Positions 8,281 through 16,813 of a stretch of 64,000 nt of DNA are shown one piece after another. Origin of the DNA: JANNPJ01 sp965200525 (GTDB lineage: Bacteria > Actinomycetota > Actinomycetes > Actinomycetales > Kineosporiaceae); assembly GCA_965200525.1 (NCBI GenBank), contig OZ241368.1, forward strand, positions 5,704,001 through 5,768,000, given 5' to 3'. Both the position numbers and the translations under genes were made by a program. The stretch's first letter is position 1. Each line of letters opens with the position of its first letter. The notes below the pieces were generated by a model, which saw only the letters and a program-made list of their open reading frames with translations, was not told where the DNA came from and ran no database searches.

Positions 8281-9072
8281 TCAGGCGGTCAGCCGCAGCC
8301 ATTCGCAGACCTCGGCCGACGGCGCCGCGAACCCGGGCCGGGCCCGGCCGAACAGCCAGCCCTGCGCGGCCCGGATCCCGGCGTCGCGCAGGGCCACGGT
8401 CTCGTCCAGGGTCTCGACCTCTTCCGCGACCGTGACCGCGCCGACCTCGTCGGCCAGCTCGACCACGACGTCGACCAGGCGCCGCTGGACCGAGGACAGC
8501 TGCACGCCGCGGACCAGCTCGGCCGGCAGCATCACCAGGTCGGGGCCGAGTCGTTCGACCGCCATCAGCTCGGCCAGGCCGGCCGTCCCGGCGCCGACCG
8601 CCAGCAGCAGGCCACGCGCCCGGAAGTCGCTCAGCACCGGCCAGGCCCGGTGCTCGGCCGGCAGATCGGTCGAGACCAGGGTGATGACGACGTCGGACAG
8701 GTCGTCCTGAGCCCCCAGGATGCCGACCACCTCCGGGTGGCCGAGCGCGTCGGGATCGAGCTCGACGGCCAGGAACCGCTCGCCGGGCAGGGCGGCCCGC
8801 TCGCGCAGCGCCGCCTGCAGGGCCAGGGCGCCGAGCTGCCCGCTGAGCCCGCTCCGGGACGCGGCCCGGAACCACGGGGCGGCCGACCGGGCGGCCCACT
8901 CGGCCACTCGGACGGTGGCCTGGTAGCCGACGCAGCGCCCGTCGATCAGCGACACCACCGGCCGGTTGACGCTGCGGACGGTGGTGGGGCGGGCCAGCAA
9001 CTCGACGATCTGTTCCTCGGGCGCTCCGGTGTAGGTGCTGGAGGGGCCAGGAAGCAGGGTCACGGGCGTCAA
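8281..9072 (-). CDS. degenerate EAL-domain protein, probably catalytically inactive
   Basis: A 263-residue stand-alone EAL fold whose catalytic residues are mostly lost. The EAL signature position reads GYQATVRV (residues 49-56) instead of GYEALVR; the NLSP motif reads VELDPDAL; the DDFG loop reads AVGAGTAG (about 158-165); and the catalytic Lys segment reads PDLVMLP. Only the AEGVET-like (AEEVET, about 216-221) and QGYLFG-like (QGWLFG, about 237-242) motifs survive. Active EAL enzymes hydrolyse cyclic di-GMP; this version could at most bind a ligand or a partner. A TTG start at 9072 with GGAG 7 bp upstream is preferred; GTG 9063 is possible. No GGDEF or sensor domain is attached. Confidence 0.75.
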   Translation of the reverse strand: MTPVTLLPGPSSTYTGAPEEQIVELLARPTTVRSVNRPVVSLIDGRCVGYQATVRVAEWAARSAAPWFRAASRSGLSGQLGALALQAALRERAALPGERFLAVELDPDALGHPEVVGILGAQDDLSDVVITLVSTDLPAEHRAWPVLSDFRARGLLLAVGAGTAGLAELMAVERLGPDLVMLPAELVRGVQLSSVQRRLVDVVVELADEVGAVTVAEEVETLDETVALRDAGIRAAQGWLFGRARPGFAAPSAEVCEWLRLTA

Positions 9073-9238
9073 GGTAGAGCTCCGGCCCGGGCCGGTCCAT
9101 CACCGTGAGCTACCAAAACCGGCCGCCGGCGGGATGGGTCCGGGTTGTGCCGGATGGGGCGGCCCGGGCCGGTGGGACGGATCGGGGCGAGCCCGGTCAG
9201 AACGGGACGCCCGGGCGTGGCCCGGGTCAACCGGGCGG

Positions 9239-9808
9239 TTAAGCCACTTCCTGCTGATCGTCCCGGCTCATCGAATGCCGACCCGGCCCACCTTCGGCCC
9301 GCTCGGACTCGGCGCACCGGGCGTCCACCGCCGGGTCGACCTCACGCAGCCCGCCGAGGATGGCGTCGGAGATCGCGGCCAGCTGGCCGACCTGCTCGCG
9401 GGTGAGGCGGTCGAACAGGTGATGGCGGACGCTCTCGACATGAGCCGGCGCGGCCGCCGCCAGGGCGGCGAATCCCTCGTCGGTGAGCACTGCGAACGCT
9501 CCGCGGCGATCGGTGTCACAGCTCTCCCGGCGCACCCATCCGGTCTTCTCCAGCCGGGCCACGGCGTGCGACAGGCGACTGCGCGAGGATTCCGAGGCGT
9601 CGGCCAGCTCGCTCATCCGCAAGGAGCGATCGGGGGCCTCGGACAGCCGGACCAGGATCTCGTAGTAGGTGTGCGGGATCTTGGCGTCACGCTGCAGTTC
9701 GCGGTCGAGCTGGGCCGAGAGCAGGTGCGTGGCGGCCAGGTAGGAGCGCCAGGCATGGTGTTCCTGATCATCGAGCCAACGGGTGCCGTCCACCTGACCA
9801 CTGTACAT
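9239..9808 (-). CDS. MarR-family transcriptional regulator
   Basis: A 189-residue winged-helix regulator. The N-terminal helix (WLDDQEHHAWRSYLAATHLL) forms the dimer interface. The DNA-binding part (about 50-105) includes LRMSELADASESSRSRLSHAVARLEKTGWVRRE and the wing DTDRRGAFAVLTDEG, the core MarR pattern. There is a short disordered tail after residue 160. It is divergent from the large membrane protein at 10009, but a 200-bp gap and lack of a clear palindrome leave the target open. The ligand is unknown. Confidence 0.9.
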   Translation of the reverse strand: MYSGQVDGTRWLDDQEHHAWRSYLAATHLLSAQLDRELQRDAKIPHTYYEILVRLSEAPDRSLRMSELADASESSRSRLSHAVARLEKTGWVRRESCDTDRRGAFAVLTDEGFAALAAAAPAHVESVRHHLFDRLTREQVGQLAAISDAILGGLREVDPAVDARCAESERAEGGPGRHSMSRDDQQEVA

Positions 9809-10008
9809 AGCGTTGTGCGAGCTGGTTCGGCGGTTGCCATGAACACGTGTCGGTGACGAGGGGATCCCCCTTCAGCCCGGTTCTCGATAGGGTCCGGGTC
9901 CGTCGTTCGCCCGATCGACAGCTGGGCCGCTTAGAGTGGCAGCAAGCGGAACGTACCCGACAGCTCGGTCATATACGGACAGCAAGCCGTCAGGGAGGAC
10001 CGGGTGCG

Positions 10009-11964
10009 ATGACCGATCAGCCGCAACCCGGGTACCAGCCCCGGCCCCGGCGGTACGACACCCTGGACGATCTCTGGGCCGACCGTGCGGATCTGCCCGC
10101 GCCGCCGACGCCGGTGGCCGGGGGGCCGCTGATCGACACCCCGGCCCGGGGCATCCCGCAGCGCCCCCGCCCGGTCCGCCGCCGGGTCGGCCCGGTCCTG
10201 CGCGAGGTCCTGATCGTGGCCGTGCTGTCGTTCGGCACGGCCGCGGCCATGGGCTGGACAGTGCTGCGCTCGCTGGGCACGGTGATCCCGGGCGAAGGCA
10301 CCGACGCCTACACCGGGCTGTGGGCGCTGGCCTGGTCGGGGCATGCGCTCAAGCCGGGGTCGGGCGTGCCGCTGGCCCAGTTGTTCAACGGCAACGCCTT
10401 CGCCCCGGCCGACTACAGCCTCGCCCTGGGCGACTCGCTGCTCGGGCTGGGCCCCCTGACCTGGTTCTTCCACGGCGCCGGCGGCCTGGTCACGGCCTAC
10501 AACCTGGTTTTCGTGTTCAGCCCGGCCCTGGCCGCCCTCGGCGGCTACGCGCTGGCCCGCCAGCTCGGGGCCCATCCGGTCGGCGCCGCCGTGGCCGGGG
10601 CCGGGTTCGCCTACGCGCCCTGGCACACCGGTCAGTTCGCCCACCTGTCGGTGCTCGCGGTCGGCCCGGCGGCGATCGCCCTGGCCCTGCTGGCCCGCGG
10701 GCACGGCCTGACCATGTCCGGCCTGCGGGCACCCCGCCGTCCGGTCTGGATCCTGCCCGGCTGGCTGATCGCGGCCTACCAGTTGACCATCGGCCCGGGC
10801 CCGGCCGTGCCCTTCATCGGACTGATCGTGGTGATCGCCGCGCTGGTGCTGCTGATCTCCCCGGTCCGGCTGCTCCGGGCCCGGCGGGAGCGGCGGCGGG
10901 CCGATGCCTACCGGGACAACCCGGTCCGGCCCCGACCGGAACGGCTGCGCTGGCTGCTGCCGGCCGACCTGGTCGGCGGGGCGCTGTTCGCCGCCGTCGG
11001 CCTGTTCATGAACTACCCGTACCAGCGGGTGGCCCGGATCGACCCGGCCGCGGTCGACGCCGCCCACTCTCTGGCCCGGGTCGCGGCCGACTCGCCCCGC
11101 CCGATCGACCTGATCACGGCACCGTCGGTGCACGGCGCCTGGTCGTGGCTGACCGCCGGGCAGAGTCTCAGCGGTGGCTCGAACGAGCTGCGGATCCTGC
11201 CCGGCCTGGTGCTGATCGCCCTGGCCGGGCTGGGCCTGCTGGTCAGTACCTGGCGCTGGTGGTGGCGGCTGGTCCTGCTGCTGGCCACCGCCGGGATCGG
11301 GGTGCTGGCCCTGGGCACCCGCTTCCCGGACGCCGCCTTCCCCGGTTCGGACCCGCCGTTCGTGCTGCTGCGCCGGTACGTCCCGGGCTGGGACGCCGTG
11401 GTCGACCCGGCCCGCCTGATCGTCTTCGCCACTCTCGCCCTGGCCCTGCTGGCCGCCGGAGCGGTGAGCCGGATGGCCGGCTGGGGCGTGCTCGGCCACC
11501 GCGGCCAGGCCCCGCGGGTGCGAGCCGTGCTGTTCGCCCTGCTGCCGATCGCGGTGGTGCTCGAAGGGTGCGCCAGCATTCCGCTGGCCCCGGTGCCGGC
11601 CGGGCCCCGGGCGCTGGCCGCGGCTGCGGGCCCGATGGTGGTGCTGCCCTCGATCCCGGCCGAGGACGGGCGGGTGATGTTCTGGACGGCGACCCGCGGC
11701 TTCCCGGGGGTGGCCAACGGCCAGAACGAGGTGACGCCGTCCACCTTGACCCGGATGCGGGCCGCGATGGCCGGTTTCCCCGACCAGCCGTCGCTGGACT
11801 ATCTGCGGGCCAACGGATTCCGCAGCGTGGTGGTGCTGAAGGGCCAGTTCGGCACCCAGGCCTGGGCCGACGCCGCCACCCGGCTGCCCGACCCGGCTCT
11901 CGGCCTGACCCGGGCCGACCTCGGTGACTCGGTGCTCTTCACGCTGCCTGCGGTGGCCGGTTGA
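10009..11964 (+). CDS. large integral membrane protein, GT-C glycosyltransferase-like
   Basis: A 651-residue protein with a cytoplasmic Pro/Arg-rich N-terminus (about 1-65) and roughly eleven to thirteen hydrophobic segments. The first extracytoplasmic loop holds an acidic motif (GEGTDAYTGLWALAW, about 97-111), the place where GT-C enzymes keep their catalytic Asp/Glu. Later segments include VFVFSPALAALGGYALARQL and FAYAPWHTGQF, as in actinobacterial membrane glycosyltransferases and YfhO-like proteins. ATG 10009 follows a good AGGGAGGA; the upstream extension is not coding-like. It would use a lipid-linked sugar donor to modify cell-surface glycans or proteins, but this is family-level inference. 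Confidence 0.6.
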   Translation: MTDQPQPGYQPRPRRYDTLDDLWADRADLPAPPTPVAGGPLIDTPARGIPQRPRPVRRRVGPVLREVLIVAVLSFGTAAAMGWTVLRSLGTVIPGEGTDAYTGLWALAWSGHALKPGSGVPLAQLFNGNAFAPADYSLALGDSLLGLGPLTWFFHGAGGLVTAYNLVFVFSPALAALGGYALARQLGAHPVGAAVAGAGFAYAPWHTGQFAHLSVLAVGPAAIALALLARGHGLTMSGLRAPRRPVWILPGWLIAAYQLTIGPGPAVPFIGLIVVIAALVLLISPVRLLRARRERRRADAYRDNPVRPRPERLRWLLPADLVGGALFAAVGLFMNYPYQRVARIDPAAVDAAHSLARVAADSPRPIDLITAPSVHGAWSWLTAGQSLSGGSNELRILPGLVLIALAGLGLLVSTWRWWWRLVLLLATAGIGVLALGTRFPDAAFPGSDPPFVLLRRYVPGWDAVVDPARLIVFATLALALLAAGAVSRMAGWGVLGHRGQAPRVRAVLFALLPIAVVLEGCASIPLAPVPAGPRALAAAAGPMVVLPSIPAEDGRVMFWTATRGFPGVANGQNEVTPSTLTRMRAAMAGFPDQPSLDYLRANGFRSVVVLKGQFGTQAWADAATRLPDPALGLTRADLGDSVLFTLPAVAG

Positions 11965-12006
11965 GTGGCTGGTTGAACAGTCCGACCGGTTGGACCGTCC
12001 GACCGG

Positions 12007-12948
12007 TCAGGCGTCGAACAGCGCGCTGACCGATTCGCCGTTGTGGATCCGCCGGATCGCCTCGGCCAGGGCCGGCGCGATCGACAGCACCTCGAGCTTG
12101 GGCACCCGCTTCTCCTTGCCGATCGGCACGGTGTTGGTGCAGATGATCTCCAGGACGTCGGGCTGGGCCTGCAGCCGGTCGAGCGCGCCGTCCGAGAACA
12201 GGCCGTGGGTGCAGGCGACCCGGATCTGGCCGACGTTGCGCTCCCGCAACCGGTCGAGCAGTTCCAGGATCGTGCTGCCCTTGGCGATCTCGTCGTCCAG
12301 GATGATCACGTCCTTGCCGGCCACCTCGCCGATGATGTCGCTGATGATCACCCGGTCGTCGGTGAACCGCTGTTTGGCCCCGGCGGCCACGCCCACCCCG
12401 AGCAGCCGGGCGAAGGCCGAGGCCGCCTTGGCGTTGCCGAGGTCGGGCGAGACGACCACGGTGTTGGAGCGGTCGTAGGGCATGAAGTGGCCGGCCAGCT
12501 CCCGCAGGGCGTGCAGGTGGTCGACCGGCACGCTGAAGAAGCCGTGCACCTGGGGGGAGTGCAGGGTCATGGTCAGTACCCGGGTGGCCCCGGCGGTGGC
12601 CAGCAGGTCGGCCACCAGCCGGCCGCCGATCGAGATCCGCGGTGCGTCCTTCTTGTCCGAGCGGGCGTAGGCGTAGTGCGGCATCACCACCGTGATCCGG
12701 GCCGCCGAGGCCCCCCGGGCGGCGTCCAGCAGGAGCAGCAGCTCGACCAGGTTCTCCTGCACCGGCGGCACCAGCGGCTGGATCAGGTAGACGTCGCGCT
12801 CGCGGCAGTTGGCCTGCAACTGCACCTCGAGGCAGTCGTTGGCGAACCGGGAGGTGCGCGAGGGCCGGAGCGGGACCGAGAGGTGGTCGCAGATCTCCTC
12901 GGCCAGTTCGGGATGGGCGCTGCCACTGAAGACCGCGATCTCGCGCAC
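12007..12948 (-). CDS. prs: ribose-phosphate pyrophosphokinase, divergent subgroup
   Basis: Makes PRPP from ribose-5-phosphate and ATP for nucleotide, His and Trp synthesis. The 313 residues align over the full Prs length: FSGSAHPELAEEI at the start, PHYAYARSDKKDAPR for the ATP site, LHSPQVHGFF, VVSPDLGNAKAA, and the PRPP loop ILDDEIAKGSTI. Several positions differ from canonical class I enzymes: the Bacillus-type KRRPRP flexible loop reads AKQRFTDD, SPDxGGVxRA reads SPDLGNAKAA, and DDIIDTAGT reads DDEIAKGST. This is either a divergent Prs or a paralogue with altered regulation; I cannot tell whether a canonical copy exists elsewhere in the genome. It starts at ATG 12948. Confidence 0.85.
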   Translation of the reverse strand: MREIAVFSGSAHPELAEEICDHLSVPLRPSRTSRFANDCLEVQLQANCRERDVYLIQPLVPPVQENLVELLLLLDAARGASAARITVVMPHYAYARSDKKDAPRISIGGRLVADLLATAGATRVLTMTLHSPQVHGFFSVPVDHLHALRELAGHFMPYDRSNTVVVSPDLGNAKAASAFARLLGVGVAAGAKQRFTDDRVIISDIIGEVAGKDVIILDDEIAKGSTILELLDRLRERNVGQIRVACTHGLFSDGALDRLQAQPDVLEIICTNTVPIGKEKRVPKLEVLSIAPALAEAIRRIHNGESVSALFDA

Positions 12949-12970
12949 GGTGGTTCTCCTGCCGGTTCTC

Positions 12971-13022
12971 GTCGAGGGGCGGGGCCGGGAAGCTCGGGAG
13001 CTGTCGAGGGGCGGGGCCGGGA
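12971..13022. repeat. direct repeat, 20-bp unit, between prs and matB
   Basis: GTCGAGGGGCGGGGCCGGGA occurs at 12971-12990 and exactly again at 13003-13022, period 32 bp. It lies upstream of prs and downstream of the matB stop. Confidence 0.9.
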
Positions 13023-13049
13023 GTTCGGGCCGAGCATAGCGGCGAGGGC

Positions 13050-14483
13050 TCAGCCGAGCCGCTTCTTGAGCACCTTGCCCATCGGGTTGCGGGGCAGCGA
13101 GGAGACGAAAACGACCGTCCGTGGCCGTTTGTGAGCCGCCAGCAGGCGGCCGACGTGGTCGATCAGCTGCTGCTCGGTAACTCCTTCGGCGACCACGAAG
13201 GCCGTGACCCGCTCGCCCAGATCCGGATCCGGGACGCCGATCACCGCCGCCTCGAGCACGCCGGGCACGCCCAGCAGGCAGTCCTCGACCTCGCCCGCCC
13301 CGATCCGGTAACCGCCGCTCTTGATCAGGTCGGTCGAGGCCCGGCCGACGATCCGGTGCCGGCCGTCCGGGTCGATCGTGGCCACGTCGCCGGTCCGGAA
13401 CCAGCCGTCGGCGGTGAAGCCGGCCGCCGTCGCCTCCGGCCGGCCCAGGTACCCGGAGAACACGGCCGGCCCCCGCACCTGCAGCTCGCCGACCGTCTCG
13501 CCGTCGGCCGGCAGCAGGCCGCCGTCCTCACCCGCGAGCCGGGTCCCGACCCCGGCCAGCGGGGTACCGACGAACCCGGGCCGGCGCTCGCCGTCCGCCC
13601 GCGTACTGACCGTGATCAGGGTCTCGGTCATCCCGTAGCGCTCGACCGGCCGGTGCCCGGTCAGCTCGGTCAGCCGCTCGAACACGGTCACCGGCAGGGG
13701 CGCGCTGCCCGAGACCAGCAGCCGGGCCGGAGCCAGCGCCCGGGCCGCCGCCGGGTCGGCCGCGATCCGGGACCAGATCGTGGGCACGCCGAAGAACAGG
13801 GTGCCGCCGCCCTGCTCCCGGGCCGCCGCGTAGGCCGCGGGCAGGGGGCGGCCGGTGTGCCGCAGCGCCGAGCCGATCCGCAGGGGCCCGAGCACGCCGA
13901 GCACCAGACCGTGCACATGGAACAGCGGCAGGCCGTGGACCAGCAGGTCTTCCGGCGTCCAGGCCCACGCTTCGGCCAGCGCGTCGAGCCCGGCGGCGAT
14001 CGCGGCCCGGGTGATCGGCACGCCCTTGGGAGCCCCGGTGGTGCCGCTGGTGTAGAGGATCAGGGCCGTCGCGTCGGCCGGCGGCTCCGGCCGCAGCACG
14101 GCCGAGCGGGCGGTCAGGTCGACGTCCTCGGCCCGCAGCACCTCCTCGGCCCCGGAGTCGGCCAGGATGTGGTCGCGCTCGGTCGGCCCGGCGTCGGGCG
14201 GGAGCGGCACCACCGGCACGCCGGCCAGCAGGCCACCGACCACCGCGATCACCGTCTCGATCCCGGCCTGGGCCTCGACGGCGACCCGGTGGGCGCCCTG
14301 GATCCGGTCGGCGACCGCGCTCGCCGCGGCCAGCAACCGCTCCCGGGACATCACCAGCGGGCCGACCCTGATCGCGTCGGCCCGGTCCGGGATCGTGCCG
14401 GCCCGCGGGCCGGTGAGGGCGGCCAGCAGCGGGGCCGGCGGCGCCGGATCCACCGGTGCCGTACCGGTTAGCCTCGTGCTCAT
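13050..14483 (-). CDS. matB: malonyl-CoA synthetase MatB (ANL superfamily)
   Basis: Activates malonate (or methylmalonate) to the CoA thioester, an extender-unit source for fatty acid or polyketide synthesis. The 477-residue protein has the P-loop LYTSGTTGAPKGV, the HGLPLFHVHGLVLGVLGPL block characteristic of MatB, VERYGMTETLI (A5), GWFRTGDVA (A7), DLIKSGGYRIGAGEVE (A8) and the catalytic Lys near the end in NPMGKVLKK. Similarity to Streptomyces MatB, as I remember it, runs end to end, and the start MSTRLTGT fits. Its ATG (14481-14483) overlaps the ATG of the metallophosphoesterase on the other strand in a shared CATG. Confidence 0.88.
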   Translation of the reverse strand: MSTRLTGTAPVDPAPPAPLLAALTGPRAGTIPDRADAIRVGPLVMSRERLLAAASAVADRIQGAHRVAVEAQAGIETVIAVVGGLLAGVPVVPLPPDAGPTERDHILADSGAEEVLRAEDVDLTARSAVLRPEPPADATALILYTSGTTGAPKGVPITRAAIAAGLDALAEAWAWTPEDLLVHGLPLFHVHGLVLGVLGPLRIGSALRHTGRPLPAAYAAAREQGGGTLFFGVPTIWSRIAADPAAARALAPARLLVSGSAPLPVTVFERLTELTGHRPVERYGMTETLITVSTRADGERRPGFVGTPLAGVGTRLAGEDGGLLPADGETVGELQVRGPAVFSGYLGRPEATAAGFTADGWFRTGDVATIDPDGRHRIVGRASTDLIKSGGYRIGAGEVEDCLLGVPGVLEAAVIGVPDPDLGERVTAFVVAEGVTEQQLIDHVGRLLAAHKRPRTVVFVSSLPRNPMGKVLKKRLG

Positions 14484-15384
14484 GCCTCGTCCCTCCCTGC
14501 TGGCGACCAGCGATCTGCACGTCTCGCACGTCGGCAACCAGGCCGTGGTCGACCGGATCCAGCCCCGGGCGGACGGCGACTGGCTGATCGTGGCCGGCGA
14601 CGTGGCCGACCGGGTGGCCGACATCGAGCGGACGCTGAGGTTACTGCGCGACCGGTTCGAGCGGGTGATCTGGGCCCCCGGCAATCACGAGCTGTGGACG
14701 ACGTCCCGCGACCCGGTGCGGCTGCGCGGCCAGGAGCGGTACGAGCACCTGGTCGAGCTCTGCCGCGGGCTCGACGTGCTCACCCCGGAGGACGAGTACC
14801 CGGTCTGGACCACGGCCGAGGGGGAGGACCTGGTGGTGGCGCCGCTGTTCCCGCTCTACGACTACTCCTGGCGGCCGGCCGGCATGACCATCGCGCAGGC
14901 CCTCGAGCACGGCCGGCAGACCGGGGTCTACTGCACCGACGAAATGCTGCTGCACCCGGACCCGTTCGGCAGTCTGGCCGAGTGGGGGCAGGAGCGACTG
15001 CGGCTGACCCGCCACCGGCTCGACCGGATCCCGGCCGACCGGCGGACCGTCCTGGTCTCGCACTGGCCGTTGAGCCGGCTGCCGACGTCCATCCTGCGCT
15101 ACCCGCACTTCGCGATGTGGTGCGGATCGCAGGAGACCGAGGACTGGCACCAGCGCTACCGGGCCGCGGTCGCGGTCTACGGGCACCTGCACATCCCGGT
15201 GACCTTCGAGCTGGCCGGCGTCCGGTTCGAGGAGGTGTCGCTCGGCTACCCGCGGGAGTGGAGGGCCCGCGGCGACCGGACGCCCGACCAGCTGCCCGAC
15301 CCGCTGCCCGACCCGGTGCGCCGGATCGAGCCGGCCGACCCGGAGCGCGGCCGGTTCGACCACGAGCGGCGCCGCTGGGTCTGA
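14482..15384 (+). CDS. calcineurin-type metallophosphoesterase
   Basis: A 300-residue cytosolic phosphoesterase with all five metal-binding blocks: SDLHVSH (about 9-15), GDVAD (about 39), GNHELW (about 66), VSHWPLS (about 194) and YGHLHIP (about 233). The C-terminal tail is rich in Pro, Asp and Arg. The substrate is unknown. In streptomycetes, as I recall, similar proteins sit next to phosphopantetheinyl transferase genes; here the divergent neighbour is matB, so a link with acyl-CoA or polyketide metabolism is possible but only inferred. ATG 14482 is the only sensible start and overlaps the matB start codon. Confidence 0.88.
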   Translation: MPRPSLLATSDLHVSHVGNQAVVDRIQPRADGDWLIVAGDVADRVADIERTLRLLRDRFERVIWAPGNHELWTTSRDPVRLRGQERYEHLVELCRGLDVLTPEDEYPVWTTAEGEDLVVAPLFPLYDYSWRPAGMTIAQALEHGRQTGVYCTDEMLLHPDPFGSLAEWGQERLRLTRHRLDRIPADRRTVLVSHWPLSRLPTSILRYPHFAMWCGSQETEDWHQRYRAAVAVYGHLHIPVTFELAGVRFEEVSLGYPREWRARGDRTPDQLPDPLPDPVRRIEPADPERGRFDHERRRWV

Positions 15385-15396
15385 CGCCTGCGATCG

Positions 15397-15945
15397 CTAG
15401 AGAATCCCGCCGGCCGCGCCCGGGGCCGACGGGTCGGCCGCTTCGGCCGTGCTCTCCCGGGCGACGAACTCCTCGATCTTGAAGAAGTCGTTGCCGGCCC
15501 GCTCGGTGATGGTCAGCAGGGTGGACATCGAGGCGACCTCCTCCACCTGCTCCTTCAGGAACCAGAGCATGAACTGCTCGCCAAGGAAGTCGCCGTCGTC
15601 GCGGGCCGCCTTGAACAGCGCCTCGATCCAGGTGGTGACCTGCTCCTCCTGCTGCAGTGCGAGCCGGATCAGGTCGACCGGCTGCAGGAAGTCGTTGCGC
15701 ACCGGCTCGATCCCCGGGACCACCGGCGGGATGCCGCGGTCGAGCAGGTACTGCACCATCATCATGGCGTGATTGCGCTCCTCGACCCCCTGCCGGTAGA
15801 AGAGCGCGGCCAGCTGGGGCAGGTCGCGGGCGTCGAACCACACGGCCAGGGCGACGTACTGCTGCTGGGCGGTGAACTCGCGGCCGACCTGTTCCTGCAG
15901 CAACTGGGTGAACGGTGACAATTGCTGCTGGGCCTCGATCGACAT
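15397..15945 (-). CDS. ferritin-like iron storage protein
   Basis: A 182-residue four-helix-bundle ferritin. Ferroxidase residues are visible at Glu23 (REFTAQQQY), Glu56 and His59 (EERNH), with further Glu/Gln ligands in LQQEEQVTTWIEALFKAA. The ATG at 15943-15945 is preceded by GGAAGGAA; the longer frame to 16008 lacks this. The last 20 residues are Ala/Pro-rich. It oxidises and stores Fe(II) in the cytoplasm. It is followed upstream, in the same direction, by the DUF2470 gene and the iron box, so an iron-responsive cluster is likely. No iron box is seen directly before this gene. Confidence 0.92.
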   Translation of the reverse strand: MSIEAQQQLSPFTQLLQEQVGREFTAQQQYVALAVWFDARDLPQLAALFYRQGVEERNHAMMMVQYLLDRGIPPVVPGIEPVRNDFLQPVDLIRLALQQEEQVTTWIEALFKAARDDGDFLGEQFMLWFLKEQVEEVASMSTLLTITERAGNDFFKIEEFVARESTAEAADPSAPGAAGGIL

Positions 15946-16004
15946 CAGGTTCCTTCCCCGGGGTAGATCGTCGATCCTACGCGGTCCGCTCCGGCTCTCC
16001 CTCG

Positions 16005-16763
16005 TCACCGCAGGTCAGGATGCCGCCCGCAGGGTCGGCGACGGCGGCCCTCGGCCAGCAGGTGGCGCATCTCGATCGCGGCCTCGGCGCCGTTGTCGAT
16101 CCGCTCCCGGAACGGGAGCCGGACGTCGCGGTGGTCGCGCAGCCGCTCGATCCGAAGCACCACGCCGTACCGGTCCAGCGCGACCGGCACGATCCGGATC
16201 GCTCCGATCAGCGCGGCCCGCCCGCACAGCCGGGAGAGCACGTCGATCGCGTCGGGATGGTGACCGGCCAGGTGCTGCAGCTGCTCGGCCGCGCCCTGGT
16301 GCAGCGGATCGGGTTCGGCCCGGTGGTAGTCCGGCGGGGCCGGCGACACGGCCGAGCCGTCTTCGGTGAGCACGATCTGATCCACCTCGACGTGCAGCGA
16401 CGTCGAACCGGCCGCGGTCGGGCGCAGGCCCGGCTCGGACATCCGGCCGGTCAGCCTGACCTGGGCCCGGACCCGTTCGCGCACGCTCACGGCGCTGAGT
16501 TCGGTAAGCTCTATTGTTACTGCCAGATCTCCTGCTGAGTCTCTTGCGAGACGGCTCTCAACTGCCCCACGGGCGGCGCTGACTAACGTGCTGGTCGATT
16601 GAAGCGTTAGTATCACGTCGCCGAGTGGGTCATCGTGATGGCACCCGAGGAGATCCACGCGACCGCCGTCCCACAGGACCGATGCCGAGGCGGCCGCAGC
16701 AAGAACGGTTCGAGCTCTTTCAGCCGACGTTGGTCGGACGGGGGTGTGCGTGCGGGTGTCCAC
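16005..16763 (-). CDS. DUF2470-domain protein (HugZ/heme-utilisation-like)
   Basis: A 252-residue protein. The N-terminal SAERARTVLAAAASASVLWDGG stretch is the nucleotide or heme-pocket strand region seen in HugZ-like split-barrel proteins. The C-terminal half (about 160-245) contains the DUF2470 pattern HHPDAIDVLSRLCGRAALIGAIRIVPVALDRYGVVLRIE. GTG 16763 is used because GGAGG lies 4 bp upstream. It sits 17 bp downstream of a 19-bp IdeR/DtxR-type palindrome, which strongly suggests iron repression. Heme-iron release or a heme-linked role is the best guess from family and context; the enzymatic activity is not established by sequence. Confidence 0.8.
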   Translation of the reverse strand: MDTRTHTPVRPTSAERARTVLAAAASASVLWDGGRVDLLGCHHDDPLGDVILTLQSTSTLVSAARGAVESRLARDSAGDLAVTIELTELSAVSVRERVRAQVRLTGRMSEPGLRPTAAGSTSLHVEVDQIVLTEDGSAVSPAPPDYHRAEPDPLHQGAAEQLQHLAGHHPDAIDVLSRLCGRAALIGAIRIVPVALDRYGVVLRIERLRDHRDVRLPFRERIDNGAEAAIEMRHLLAEGRRRRPCGRHPDLR

Positions 16764-16780
16764 TGCGCCTCCAGCTTTAA

Positions 16781-16799
16781 TTAGGTAAGCCTTACCTAA
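16781..16799. promoter_or_regulatory. IdeR/DtxR-type iron box
   Basis: The 19-bp sequence TTAGGTAAGCCTTACCTAA is a perfect 9-1-9 palindrome and differs from the DtxR/IdeR consensus TTAGGTTAGGCTAACCTAA only at three central positions. It lies 18-36 bp upstream of the DUF2470 start on the minus strand and 15-33 bp upstream of the rpsD ATG on the plus strand, so a bound repressor could cover promoters in both directions. Confidence 0.85.
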
Positions 16800-16813
16800 C
16801 CTACCGTGGAGGC

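Noticed and set aside
9207..9218. Palindrome ACGCCCGGGCGT between the MarR and EAL-like genes
   Set aside because: Very GC-rich 12-mer between the end of one gene and the start of another in the same direction; no promoter context, so not called.
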